Assembly: GCA_945882095.1 (NCBI GenBank)
Contig: CAMCWF010000021.1
Location: forward strand, 1-39,586
Length of the DNA stretch: 39,586 nt
Direction: 5' to 3'
Origin: Chryseobacterium gleum
GTDB lineage: Bacteria > Bacteroidota > Bacteroidia > Flavobacteriales_D > Crocinitomicaceae
Shown here: positions 18,381 to 26,901 of the stretch, piece after piece
Layout: each line of letters starts with the position of its first letter
How positions within the stretch are numbered: position 1 is the first letter of the stretch
Notes under the pieces: generated by a model
The model's database searches: none
What the model was told of the DNA's origin: nothing
Seen by the model: the letters and a program-made list of their open reading frames with translations, nothing else
Made by a program: the position numbers and the translations under genes

Positions 18381-20189
18381 TCATTCGGAAATTTTATCCC
18401 CTCTGAGTTTTCTAATTTGCATTCTGACATCTTCATTGTAGATGCTTCCTGGGTAATCATTTAAAATTTTAAGGTAATTCTCCATTGCAGCTTCTGGTTT
18501 TTTGAGATGATTTTGATGGATGCGAGCCATATTGTACAATGCGTCATCGGCAAGAAGTTCAGTGGGAAAGTTTGTGGAAACTTGTTCAAAACAGGAAAAC
18601 GCCTCCTCCCAATGCCCTTGTGACATCTCCGCCTTTGCTTTGGCATAAATTATTTCATCCCTCAATACTGTTTCCGGGAATTTCATAGGGATGGAGTCTA
18701 AACGTATAAATGCCTCTGCGAACCTATGCTGCTCTATGAGCAATTCCGACTTTGCATAATCGCTCATTGCTTCATAATTGCTATCGAGCCCATAATTTTC
18801 TAATATCAACAAGGAAAGCTGCATGGCATCATTGCTAATAAATTTAGAGGTTGCCTCCTTCAAGACATCTAATTGTGCCTGGGCATAGTCGAATTCACCA
18901 TCAAAATAAAAAACCCTTGCGTTTTTAAATTTGGCCTCGTTTCCAATGCTTTCAAATTTAAAATCTGAATCTATTTGCATATACAAAATGCTTGCGTCCC
19001 AAATACTGTCCATAAGCACCATAACATCCGCAAGTTTCATTTTTATTTTGGCTTTTTGAATGTCGGTGAGTCCCTTGCGACTTAACCCTGTCTCCAAAAC
19101 ACTTCTAGCTTCCTCGGCGCGGTTTGCGTAAAAAGCCAATATTTCACCGTAAGCCAGGGTCATGTCAACAGAGGTCGATGCGTTTCCAATTCTTTCAAGG
19201 GTGGTTTTATACAAGCTGAGGATTTCATCCAATTCACTCTTCGTGGCGTTTCGATTTGTGGTAAGGGAGGTAAAATAGGTGTTCAGCAACATCCTTTGCG
19301 CATCGTCCCTTCGAGGCATGTTCGCCGCGATTACTTCCTTAAAAGCGTCCTTTGCCATGGTAAACTCTTCGTTCTCCAAACAAGTAGAACCAAAATCAAT
19401 AAGAAAACTCCCGTCTCCATTCACTCGTCTCTCGAGTGCGGAAACCTGTAGGAAGGCGGCTTTAAAATTTCTGCTTTGTAAAAAAAACCAAATCAACATT
19501 TCAGAATAAACCAAATTATTTGGGTCTTTTTGACTTGCGGACAGAAAGGTGTTTTTAACACTTTTTATTTCATCATTTTCCAATGAAAAGTCATACCTAG
19601 AGGCAATTTCAATTTGAATTGACTCTTTTAGATCAGGTTTTTTTTGGAGTGCTTTGATGTATTCCTCTACAGCCAGTAAGTTTTTTCCTTGCGCAAGGTA
19701 AATTTGTGCGTACCAGACTTCATAAGGATAATATTTTAGGTTCTTTTTTGCATTGTCAACAATGTCCATAGCCCACTCATACTTGTCGATAGCCAACAAA
19801 CTTGATAAGATGTCTTGCACTTGCTTTGGGTCATAAAGAGGTTGCTTAGCAACATCGTTCTTGACTTTTTTTGCCTTATCCAACTCGTTGGATTGTTCAT
19901 AGAAAAAATAAAATTGGATTTTCAGGGCAATGTCTTCCGGCTGAATGGCTATTTGCTTTTTGTAGAGTTTTTCAGCGCCTTTTTTATCTCCTGTATTTAT
20001 CAAGCAATCCAAATATCGGCTGAAATAGACCTTAGTGGGCGCATTCAAATATAGTTTTTCGTAGTACCCTTGGGCTTTTGAAAATTCACCGTTAAGGTAA
20101 TAATGCTGCGCCAGTTGTATGTCTGTCTCTGTTTGCGCGTAAACACAAAATGAGGCAAGAACAACCAAGGAACTTAAAAGGTATTTCAC
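18381..20189 (-). CDS. Periplasmic tetratricopeptide-repeat protein
   Basis: A 602-residue exported TPR protein with signal peptide MKYLLSSLVVLASFCVYA. The rest is helical with many TPR pairs, for example DIQLAQHYYLNGEFSKAQGY at the N-terminus and, near the C-terminus, YAKAEMSQGHWEEAFSCFEQ followed by LLADDALYNMARIHQNHLKK, which resembles the BamD/YbgF type. Its probable role is protein-protein scaffolding in the periplasm; no enzyme motif is present. The start is GTG at 20189, overlapping the upstream lipoprotein stop as GTGA. It is the last gene of the M48-serS-lipoprotein-TPR unit. The partner is unknown. Confidence 0.85.
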   Translation of the reverse strand: MKYLLSSLVVLASFCVYAQTETDIQLAQHYYLNGEFSKAQGYYEKLYLNAPTKVYFSRYLDCLINTGDKKGAEKLYKKQIAIQPEDIALKIQFYFFYEQSNELDKAKKVKNDVAKQPLYDPKQVQDILSSLLAIDKYEWAMDIVDNAKKNLKYYPYEVWYAQIYLAQGKNLLAVEEYIKALQKKPDLKESIQIEIASRYDFSLENDEIKSVKNTFLSASQKDPNNLVYSEMLIWFFLQSRNFKAAFLQVSALERRVNGDGSFLIDFGSTCLENEEFTMAKDAFKEVIAANMPRRDDAQRMLLNTYFTSLTTNRNATKSELDEILSLYKTTLERIGNASTSVDMTLAYGEILAFYANRAEEARSVLETGLSRKGLTDIQKAKIKMKLADVMVLMDSIWDASILYMQIDSDFKFESIGNEAKFKNARVFYFDGEFDYAQAQLDVLKEATSKFISNDAMQLSLLILENYGLDSNYEAMSDYAKSELLIEQHRFAEAFIRLDSIPMKFPETVLRDEIIYAKAKAEMSQGHWEEAFSCFEQVSTNFPTELLADDALYNMARIHQNHLKKPEAAMENYLKILNDYPGSIYNEDVRMQIRKLRGDKISE

Positions 20190-20728
20190 AAAGTTGACGT
20201 TAAACGATTTGACAACGAATTAAGCTTCGGATGTATCATTTTATAGGTGTCGAACAGCTGTCGAACAGCCTTAAACAAGTCGGTATTCAAAGCTTCTACT
20301 TGCTTGATTTTTTTTGTTTCATTCGCGATGTATTGGTCATATGATTTTCTTTTTCCATATCCGTTTTCAATGTCCTTGTGCAATTTTCCGAGGGTGTTTT
20401 GTTCTTCTGCCATTGCTTTTTTTAAGGCAAGGTATTGTTTGTTGATGGGGCCAATTGCTTTTCTTGCACGTTTGTAATCGTCCATGTTTGCCGCAAAATC
20501 CAATTGAATGGTGTCTAAAACCAAATTTTGTTTGATTTTTAATTCAACCTGCATCATCGTCAATCTCATCTTTGAAAGGGTATCAGGAAAATCCTGTTTT
20601 AATCGGGTTTCCATTTTTTCAAGTTTGTGCTGCAGTTGTTCAACGCTTGACACTTGTTTTTTTTGTTGGATGTCCGAACACCCAAAGGCGAATACAAGCA
20701 CAACGAAAAGGGTAATTGCTTTTTTCAT
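20186..20728 (-). CDS. Coiled-coil lipoprotein of unknown function
   Basis: A 180-residue lipoprotein: MKKAITLFVVLVFAFGC with lipidated Cys17. The body is almost wholly helical and charged, with heptad-like stretches (SVEQLQHKLEKMETRLKQDF and KRARKAIGPINKQYLALKKA), predicting a long coiled coil. The open frame continues upstream into serS, but the lipoprotein signal fixes the start at ATG 20728, two bases after the serS stop. It overlaps the TPR gene by four bases, so the two products probably act together in the envelope. I do not recognise the family. Confidence 0.75.
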   Translation of the reverse strand: MKKAITLFVVLVFAFGCSDIQQKKQVSSVEQLQHKLEKMETRLKQDFPDTLSKMRLTMMQVELKIKQNLVLDTIQLDFAANMDDYKRARKAIGPINKQYLALKKAMAEEQNTLGKLHKDIENGYGKRKSYDQYIANETKKIKQVEALNTDLFKAVRQLFDTYKMIHPKLNSLSNRLTSTL

Positions 20729-20730
20729 AA

Positions 20731-22002
20731 TTAAATGGTGTCGAAACCGGTGTATTTTCTCAAGGCCGCGGGGACGTGTATGTTCCCTTCGGAATCTTGG
20801 TGGTTCTCCATAAGTGAGGCCATGATTCGTGGAAGAGCCAACGCTGATCCGTTTAAGGTATGGCACAATTTGGATTTTTTCTGTTCGTCCTTGAATCGTA
20901 ATTTCAAACGGTTGGACTGGAATGTATCAAACCTTGAAACGGAACTTACCTCTAGCCATTTTTCTTGTGCAGCAGCGTACACTTCGAAGTCGTAGGTCAT
21001 CGAAGAGGCAAAACCCATGTCTCCACCACATAAACGCAAAATACGATAAGGCAATTCAAGGGCATCCAACAGTTTTTTGACGTGGTCAACCATCTCTATC
21101 AAGGCGACTTCAGTATTCGAAGGATGCTCAATTCTCACGATTTCAACCTTGTCAAATTGGTGCAAACGATTTAATCCGCGGACATCTTTGCCATAGGATC
21201 CCGCTTCACGTCGAAAACAAGGGGTGAACCCAGTTAACTTAATTGAAAAATTTGGGTCCGGTAGAATCACATCCCTATACACATTTGTTAGTGGGACTTC
21301 GGCCGTTGGTATTAGGTACAAATGGTCTTCCGTTACATGGTACATCTGGCCTTCTTTGTCAGGCAATTGACCTGTACCGATGCCACTTGCTTCGTTTACC
21401 AAAATCGGTGTTTGATACTCGGTATATCCCGCAGCCGAGGCTTCGTCAAGGAAAAAAGCGATCAAAGCACGTTGTAATTTAGCCCCCTTGCCTTTGTAAA
21501 ATGGGAACCCTGCCCCCGTTACCTTCACCCCTAACTCAAAGTCAACAATGTCTTTTGATTTACACAAATCCCAATGAGGCTTGCGCTCAAAAGAATTTTC
21601 TACAGCCAAAGAAGTCTCGAAAACAGTTTGATTGTCAGCCGCATCTTTTCCTGCAACTACCTCTGCGCAGGGTGTGTTTGGAAGTAAATACAACAACTGC
21701 TGCATCTCCTTTTCCAAAGCATCGGTCTGTATTTTTAAATCCGCTTCATTGGATTTTAATTCTGCCGTTCTGTTTTTCAATGGAAGGGCTTCCGCATGGT
21801 TTCCATTTTTCAATAAGGATCCGATTTGTTTTGCAAGTTGATTGGACTCTGAAAGAATTTGATCCAGGTCCTGTTTTCTCAAACGCCAAAGTTCATCTTT
21901 GTCAATGATTTGTTGGATTGTGCTTTCTGCATTAATGTTCCTTTTTTTTAATGCCTCTATGATTTCCGCTTTTTCTGACCGAATTCTGGATAATTCCAAC
22001 AT
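20731..22002 (-). CDS. serS: Serine--tRNA ligase
   Basis: A class II aminoacyl-tRNA synthetase that charges tRNA-Ser. At 423 residues it is normal length. An N-terminal antiparallel coiled coil that grips the tRNA long arm spans about 1-110 (LSRIRSEKAEIIEALKKRNI, KSNEADLKIQTDALEKEM). The catalytic core has LIPTAEVPLTNVYRD, motif 2 PCFRREAGSYGKDVRGLNRLHQF, and motif 3 NGSALALPRIMASLMENHQ. The ending VPAALRKYTGFDTI is typical. ATG at 22002 follows a -7 element by 16 bases, so serS can be expressed apart from the upstream M48 gene. Confidence 0.98.
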   Translation of the reverse strand: MLELSRIRSEKAEIIEALKKRNINAESTIQQIIDKDELWRLRKQDLDQILSESNQLAKQIGSLLKNGNHAEALPLKNRTAELKSNEADLKIQTDALEKEMQQLLYLLPNTPCAEVVAGKDAADNQTVFETSLAVENSFERKPHWDLCKSKDIVDFELGVKVTGAGFPFYKGKGAKLQRALIAFFLDEASAAGYTEYQTPILVNEASGIGTGQLPDKEGQMYHVTEDHLYLIPTAEVPLTNVYRDVILPDPNFSIKLTGFTPCFRREAGSYGKDVRGLNRLHQFDKVEIVRIEHPSNTEVALIEMVDHVKKLLDALELPYRILRLCGGDMGFASSMTYDFEVYAAAQEKWLEVSSVSRFDTFQSNRLKLRFKDEQKKSKLCHTLNGSALALPRIMASLMENHQDSEGNIHVPAALRKYTGFDTI

Positions 22003-22018
22003 GTGTTTATGTTTTTTA

Positions 22019-22026
22019 CAAAAATA
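22019..22026 (-). promoter_or_regulatory. -7 element for serS
   Basis: Reads TATTTTTG on the minus strand, an exact TAnnTTTG match, 16 bases before the serS ATG in a 35-base gap. No -33 box was assigned. Confidence 0.5.
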
Positions 22027-22037
22027 AGAAAAGTGAT

Positions 22038-22823
22038 TTAAGGGAGCGAAGTAAGCATTTTCTGATACGCCTCTTTAAAATCAGTTTCGTTTCTGCAGCC
22101 CAAGGCTGCTTTTTTTTCATAATAGCTCTCGATGCGATTGCCCGGATCAGGGTGGGTACTCAGAAAAACAGGTGTTTGGGAAGGTTTTTCTTTTATTAAC
22201 TTTTCGAAAAAACCAGCGCCTCCCGCTGAATTGTAAGGGGTTGGGCATAAAAACCGCACCGAAGCATCATCCGCCTCTTTTTCGTGGTTTCGAGAGAATG
22301 TCAAGCCTATTAAACTTTTAGAAATGTCCTTGACCAACGCCCTGTCGCCCGCGACAAGGTCCAACAACACCTGAATTCCATACATTTTTGTCATTTGACG
22401 CGTACTGTGTCGGTAGTCTGCGTGACCCATTTCGTGTCCTAAAACCCCAGCCAACTGGTCTTCAGACTCCAAAAACTTCAAAATCCCTGTAAAAACATAA
22501 ATGTAACCTCCAGGGGTACAAAATGCATTTAAAACGGTGTCATTTTGGATCACCCTTATTCGCCATGCAAAATCCTGTTGGTGTTTCACATTGCCGCCTT
22601 CCAAAATGGTGTTCCTTACCTTGTACAAATACTGATAAACACTAGAGAATTTTGAAGAATCGAGTAAAACCAATCCGCTGCTATCACTTTCAATTTCTCC
22701 TGCCACTTGAGCTCCTAGCTTTTTGTCTTCTTCAATTGAAAACAGGTTAAAGGCGTCACTCGACGATCCACAACCTGCCAAGATCAAAAGCATGCAAATA
22801 ATAATGTAAACTTGTTTCCTCAT
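22038..22823 (-). CDS. M48-family zinc metalloprotease lipoprotein
   Basis: A 261-residue envelope protease of the BepA/Oma1 type, which degrades or helps fold misassembled outer-membrane proteins. From ATG 22823 it begins MRKQVYIIICMLLILAG with lipidated Cys18. The zinc site is HEMGH (His130, Glu131, His134), and the third ligand is Glu183 in NHEKEADDASVRF. The last part, FLSTHPDPGNRIESYYEKK, is the usual M48 ending. It lacks the TPR tail of E. coli BepA, so it is closer to the short LoiP/YcaL form. A TTG start at 22835 is possible but would overlap its promoter element. Confidence 0.92.
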   Translation of the reverse strand: MRKQVYIIICMLLILAGCGSSSDAFNLFSIEEDKKLGAQVAGEIESDSSGLVLLDSSKFSSVYQYLYKVRNTILEGGNVKHQQDFAWRIRVIQNDTVLNAFCTPGGYIYVFTGILKFLESEDQLAGVLGHEMGHADYRHSTRQMTKMYGIQVLLDLVAGDRALVKDISKSLIGLTFSRNHEKEADDASVRFLCPTPYNSAGGAGFFEKLIKEKPSQTPVFLSTHPDPGNRIESYYEKKAALGCRNETDFKEAYQKMLTSLP

Positions 22824-22832
22824 TTTATCTTT

Positions 22833-22860
22833 CAAAATTAAGGCAATTCTTTCAAAATTA
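22833..22860 (-). promoter_or_regulatory. Tandem -7 elements upstream of the M48 gene
   Basis: Two copies of TAATTTTG on the minus strand (22840-22833 and 22860-22853), exactly 20 bases apart, each inside the repeated decamer TAATTTTGAA. Each fits TAnnTTTG. Two staggered start sites, or a duplicated regulator site, are possible. Confidence 0.5.
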
Positions 22861-22945
22861 GGGTAGGATTAAGAATATTGAAGTTATTTTCAATTCATTG
22901 TTGATTAATCCTTTTTCAGGGTCATTTCAGGCTGAATCAAATGCT

Positions 22946-22953
22946 TACTTTTG
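22946..22953 (+). promoter_or_regulatory. -7 element for dut
   Basis: TACTTTTG, an exact TAnnTTTG match, ends 6 bases before the dut ATG at 22960. The transcript would begin at or next to the ATG, so it is probably leaderless. Confidence 0.5.
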
Positions 22954-22959
22954 AAGTAG

Positions 22960-23403
22960 ATGGAAAAAACAAGCGTAAACATAGTAAATAAAGGAAGTTG
23001 CGATTATCCAACGTATGAAACCGATGGGGCAGCGGGAATGGACATCCGAGCAAACCTTATCGAATCTATAATCATAAATCCATTGGAAAGAAAATTAGTT
23101 CCGACAGGTTTGTACGTCGAAATGCCTTTGGGAATGGAATGTCAAGTAAGACCGAGAAGTGGTCTTGCGTTAAAAAAGGGCCTCACGGTATTAAACAGCC
23201 CAGGAACCATCGACTCAGATTACCGCGGTGAAATTGGTGTGATTTTAATTAACCTATCCAGCGAAACGGTTGAAATTACTCCCAATGAACGGATTGCGCA
23301 ATTGGTCTTTGCAAGTGTGGTGCAAGTTGGTTTTGAAATAAAAACAGAATTAAGTGCTTCGGAACGTGGTACCGGCGGTTTTGGAAGCACTGGATTAAAA
23401 TAA
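22960..23403 (+). CDS. dut: dUTP diphosphatase
   Basis: A trimeric dUTPase that hydrolyses dUTP to dUMP, keeping uracil out of DNA and feeding dTMP synthesis. It has 147 residues, normal length, with all five motifs: AAGMDIRA, RPRSGLALK, GTIDSDYRGEIGVIL, NERIAQLVFA, and the C-terminal RGTGGFGSTG that closes over the nucleotide. It heads a plus-strand run that continues with envelope genes six bases later; the same order occurs in Flavobacteria as far as I recall. Confidence 0.97.
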   Translation: MEKTSVNIVNKGSCDYPTYETDGAAGMDIRANLIESIIINPLERKLVPTGLYVEMPLGMECQVRPRSGLALKKGLTVLNSPGTIDSDYRGEIGVILINLSSETVEITPNERIAQLVFASVVQVGFEIKTELSASERGTGGFGSTGLK

Positions 23404-23409
23404 CGTTTG

Positions 23410-24420
23410 ATGAATATAATTATCCCTATGGCAGGACGTGGAAGCAGGCTACGCCCTCATACCTTAACAACCCCTAAACCATTGATCCCAGTTGGAGGCG
23501 TTCCAATTGTTCATAGGTTGGTTGAAGACATTGTAAATGTTTGCGGGCAACAAGTAGAAAACATTGGTTTCGTTATCGGTGATTTTGGCGCAGACACGGA
23601 AGCAGAATTGTTGGCCGTAGCCAAAAAATTTGGGGCGACAGGACATATCTTTCACCAATTAAATCCTTTAGGCACAGGACACGCTGTTCTTTGTGCGGAA
23701 GCAATATTGCACGGGCCAGTGGTCGTCGCATTTGCTGACACTTTGTTTCGTGCAGACTTCAATATTTCCAGCGAAGATGAAGGTATTTTATGGGTAAAAC
23801 GAATCCCTGACCCAAGTAATTTTGGTGTCGTAAAAATGAATGAGCTTGGAGAAATTATTGATTTCGTTGAAAAACCAAAGGAATTTGTTTCTGACTTGGC
23901 AATGATTGGAGTATATTATTTCAAAGATGGAAACGCTTTACATCAAGAACTTAATTTTTTGGTTGACAACGATGTAATAAAAAGCGGAGAGTATCAACTT
24001 CCTGATGCCCTAAGAAGATTAACAGAGAAAGGAACACGCTTTAAACCAGGGGAGGTCTTGGAATGGTTGGATTGTGGTAACAAAGAAGTAACCGTAGCTA
24101 CCAATCTTCGGGTTTTGGAGTTAGACTTTGAAAAAGGAAAAGAAATGGTCGCGCCAAATGCCATTATTGAAAACAGCGTAGTCATTCCACCCTGTTTTAT
24201 TGGCGAAAATGTCCGCATCACGAATTCGGTAGTAGGTCCACATGTTAGCATCGGAAAGGGGGGGGTGATTCATCAATCCATTGTTTCGAATGCTTTAATT
24301 CAAGAAAACACAGAAATCCGTGCCCTTCATTTGGAAAATTCCATGATCGGATCCCATGTTGTGCTTAAAGGAAGCACGCATGACCTAAGTTTAGGAGATT
24401 ATAATTGTTGGAATGTATAA
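23410..24420 (+). CDS. Sugar-phosphate nucleotidyltransferase with left-handed beta-helix tail
   Basis: Makes an NDP-sugar from NTP and sugar 1-phosphate for surface polysaccharides; the exact sugar and nucleotide are not determined. From ATG 23410 it has 336 residues (a TTG at 23407 is the next possible start). The nucleotide-binding signature MAGRGSRLRPHTLTTPKPLI is followed by PVGG, NPLGTGHAVLCAE, GVVKMNELGEIIDFVEKPKE (the second Lys/Glu motif) and a hexapeptide-repeat tail (IIENSVVIPPCFIGENVRIT, VVGPHVSIGKGGVI). A run of eight Gs at 24258-24265 sits inside the tail. The gene overlaps the next one by eight bases. Confidence 0.88.
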   Translation: MNIIIPMAGRGSRLRPHTLTTPKPLIPVGGVPIVHRLVEDIVNVCGQQVENIGFVIGDFGADTEAELLAVAKKFGATGHIFHQLNPLGTGHAVLCAEAILHGPVVVAFADTLFRADFNISSEDEGILWVKRIPDPSNFGVVKMNELGEIIDFVEKPKEFVSDLAMIGVYYFKDGNALHQELNFLVDNDVIKSGEYQLPDALRRLTEKGTRFKPGEVLEWLDCGNKEVTVATNLRVLELDFEKGKEMVAPNAIIENSVVIPPCFIGENVRITNSVVGPHVSIGKGGVIHQSIVSNALIQENTEIRALHLENSMIGSHVVLKGSTHDLSLGDYNCWNV

Positions 24421-26077
24421 GACGCTGTTTTCCTGTTTGTTTTTGGCGATACTTAGCGCATGCAAAGTAACGGAGACACCCACCTCTGTTCAAAGCCTTG
24501 CCGTACAAAACTACCACGAAAGCATTCGATTCTATTTAAAGGGCGATTATGAAAAGTCGTTGGAATCTTTAGAAAAGGTGCTTATTGAAAAACCCAATCA
24601 TGATGCTGCCCATTATTTAAAGTCTCAAATTTATATGGAGGAAGGGAAGCTTGATGAAGCGAGCGCCTCTTTACTTGCTGCCGGCAAGGCAGACCCAAAG
24701 AACACCTATTTTGCCTCAGAAATTGCCTATATGTATGGTGAACGGGGACAATTTGAAACTGCGGCAAGTCACTTCGAACTGCTAATATCAAATTTCCCTT
24801 CAGAATCCGCATACTACTATGGCGCTTATCAAAATTACATTAAAGCCGCCAACTTTGGCAAAGCCCTCTCAACGCTAAAAAAACAAGAACTTGCATTTGG
24901 TGCCTCACCAGAAAATTGTTTTAACCAATACAAGACCTACTTGGCTTGGAAGAAGCCGAAAGAGGCAGTTCGAACGTTGGAAACAGGGTTGTCCTTGTTT
25001 CCCACAGAGCCCTTGTTTTTGGCAAACTTGGTTGATGTTTATCTTCAAAACAACCAAATAGACAAGGCCATTCCTTTGTTGGAAAATTTATGTGAAGTAG
25101 ACCCTGAAAATGGCCTTGCAAAATTTCTTTATGGGGATTACCTTGTCCAAGCAGGTCAAATAGAAAAGGGAGAAAAACTCTTGGGAGAGTGCCTGTTGTT
25201 GAATGGCCCGACCATTCAACAAAAATTTGACATCTTTCTTTCCTTTCAAAAAAAATACGGCTGTACCCAAAGCAACAAAGAACTGTTGACATCATTTGTC
25301 GAATCTTATCCAAATGAAGCCCTTGCTTATTCAATGCTCGGAGAACTTTTCGTTCTTTGCAAAGAGCCTAGAAAAGCCATCGAACAATACGAGAAATCCC
25401 TTCCCATTCAACCCAACGCATATCCTGTTTGGCAACAAATTTTGTTTCTTTTGTACCAAGAAGAACTTTGGGACCCCCTATTGAAAAAAAGTGAAACGTG
25501 CATGCAATCATTTCCAAACCAACCTTTTCCGTATCTGACCCAAGCAATCGCACTAAATAAAAAATCACGCTTCCAAGAAGCCGAAGAACTTTGTGAATCG
25601 GGATTGTTGATGTGTGTGAATCAAAACAACATCGCCTCTGAACTCTTGTTTCAAAAAGCCATATCAAGGTTCAACAGAAATCTCTCCAAGGATGCAATGA
25701 TCCTATTTAATGAAAGTTTTCAGTTACAACCCAACAATGTTGCCCTAAAAGCAGATGCCGCGAATGAACTATTGGAAAACGCTCTTTTTGTAACGCTTTC
25801 CGATTCTTTAATTGAAATATGTCTGCAAACAGAGCCTAAAAACCCGAAGTATCTCGCAATAAAGGGAAGGGTGTTTTATACCCGCAATGAAATCCCCGCA
25901 GCCATTAAATGGATTGAAAATGCTTTAGAATTAGGTTATCCCAAAAAACTGGGAGAAGAATGGTTGGGAGATTGTTTTGAAAAGCTTGGCGACAAAGAAA
26001 AAGCTAAAGAACACTGGAAGCAAGCGCTGGAAGCAGGGAATGATACTGAAAGACTCAGAAAAAAACAACTTCACTGA
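24413..26077 (+). CDS. TPR lipoprotein
   Basis: A 554-residue lipoprotein: MYKTLFSCLFLAILSAC with lipidated Cys17, followed by an almost unbroken array of TPR units (about 12). Examples are HESIRFYLKGDYEKSLESLE, GKLDEASASLLAAGKADPKN and KPKEAVRTLETGLSLFPTEP. Pro-Asn and Pro-Glu turns recur at about 34-residue spacing. It is likely an envelope scaffold. It starts inside the end of the nucleotidyltransferase gene and stops two bases before the DUF4292 gene, so it is firmly in the operon. The partner is unknown; DUF4292 and the EnvC-like protein are the first candidates. Confidence 0.85.
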   Translation: MYKTLFSCLFLAILSACKVTETPTSVQSLAVQNYHESIRFYLKGDYEKSLESLEKVLIEKPNHDAAHYLKSQIYMEEGKLDEASASLLAAGKADPKNTYFASEIAYMYGERGQFETAASHFELLISNFPSESAYYYGAYQNYIKAANFGKALSTLKKQELAFGASPENCFNQYKTYLAWKKPKEAVRTLETGLSLFPTEPLFLANLVDVYLQNNQIDKAIPLLENLCEVDPENGLAKFLYGDYLVQAGQIEKGEKLLGECLLLNGPTIQQKFDIFLSFQKKYGCTQSNKELLTSFVESYPNEALAYSMLGELFVLCKEPRKAIEQYEKSLPIQPNAYPVWQQILFLLYQEELWDPLLKKSETCMQSFPNQPFPYLTQAIALNKKSRFQEAEELCESGLLMCVNQNNIASELLFQKAISRFNRNLSKDAMILFNESFQLQPNNVALKADAANELLENALFVTLSDSLIEICLQTEPKNPKYLAIKGRVFYTRNEIPAAIKWIENALELGYPKKLGEEWLGDCFEKLGDKEKAKEHWKQALEAGNDTERLRKKQLH

Positions 26078-26079
26078 AT

Positions 26080-26901
26080 ATGACACCGAAAAAAATTCTT
26101 TTCATTTTCATGGCGTCCTGCCTTCTTCTTGTTGGTTGTGCTAAACAACACGTGCCAACGGTAACCCCAATTGTTCCCCCTTTGGTATTGCCTGAAGAAA
26201 CCATTGAGAATACACCTTCATATTTGTTGCAACTCGATAGTATTCATAACCAATCTTGGAAATGGTACTATGCGAAAATCGATGTGAATTATAATGATTT
26301 TGACAAACATTTTTCTTTTAAAACAAGCGTTAAATGTGCCAACGACAGTGCTACCAGCGCGCTAATTTCCTTTGCAAAAATACCCCTGTTCAATTCCATC
26401 GTAACCACCGACAGTGTCATCTATGTTAATAAAAAGGACCGTTGCTACAGCGAAAAAAGTTTGCTGTATTTGAAAAACCTTCTGGACGTTGAGCTTTCCC
26501 TAAACAATTTAGAAGAAATCCTTTTGGGTTTTCCATTGGACTTCAACTTAAACAATGCCTTTAAGCTGGTTTCTAATGGAGATACACTTGTCGTGAAAAG
26601 CACCAAAACACAACCTACAAATCAGGAGGAAAAACCCATTGTGTATTTTTATCATTTCGACGTTTCCAATAAATCATTAGTCCACGAGAGGGTTCTGGTT
26701 GAATCAGATGCCACAGAAATCAACATCGAATTTCTCGAAAGAATCAATATTTCTGGAATGTCATTGCCAAAAAAAATTCGCTTTAAAGTAACTTCTCCTA
26801 ACAAAAACCTTGTACTCGAACTAACGTATGAAAAAACCGAAGTGAACTTGCCTCAAGAAATTTTCTTAACCATACCGGAAGATTATGAAAAATGTAATTA
26901 A
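26080..26901 (+). CDS. DUF4292 lipoprotein
   Basis: A 273-residue lipoprotein: MTPKKILFIFMASCLLLVG with lipidated Cys20 and a proline-rich linker (VTPIVPPLVLPEE). The body alternates beta strands (WKWYYAKIDVNYNDFDKHFS, VLVESDATEINIEFLERINI), as expected for an incomplete beta-barrel. Length, strand pattern and position between a TPR gene and an M23-type gene match the Bacteroidota family DUF4292, which I recall as related in fold to LolA/LolB. A lipoprotein-carrier role is possible but unproven. Its end overlaps the next gene by 17 bases. Confidence 0.8.
   Translation: MTPKKILFIFMASCLLLVGCAKQHVPTVTPIVPPLVLPEETIENTPSYLLQLDSIHNQSWKWYYAKIDVNYNDFDKHFSFKTSVKCANDSATSALISFAKIPLFNSIVTTDSVIYVNKKDRCYSEKSLLYLKNLLDVELSLNNLEEILLGFPLDFNLNNAFKLVSNGDTLVVKSTKTQPTNQEEKPIVYFYHFDVSNKSLVHERVLVESDATEINIEFLERINISGMSLPKKIRFKVTSPNKNLVLELTYEKTEVNLPQEIFLTIPEDYEKCN

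Noticed and set aside
20729..20866. Upstream extension of the coiled-coil lipoprotein (46 codons)
   Set aside because: It would hide the lipoprotein signal and lies inside the serS 3' end; the residues are arginine-rich noise.
21501..21908. 135-codon open frame antisense to serS
   Set aside because: It lies wholly inside the conserved N-terminal half of serS and reads as low-complexity sequence without any family pattern.
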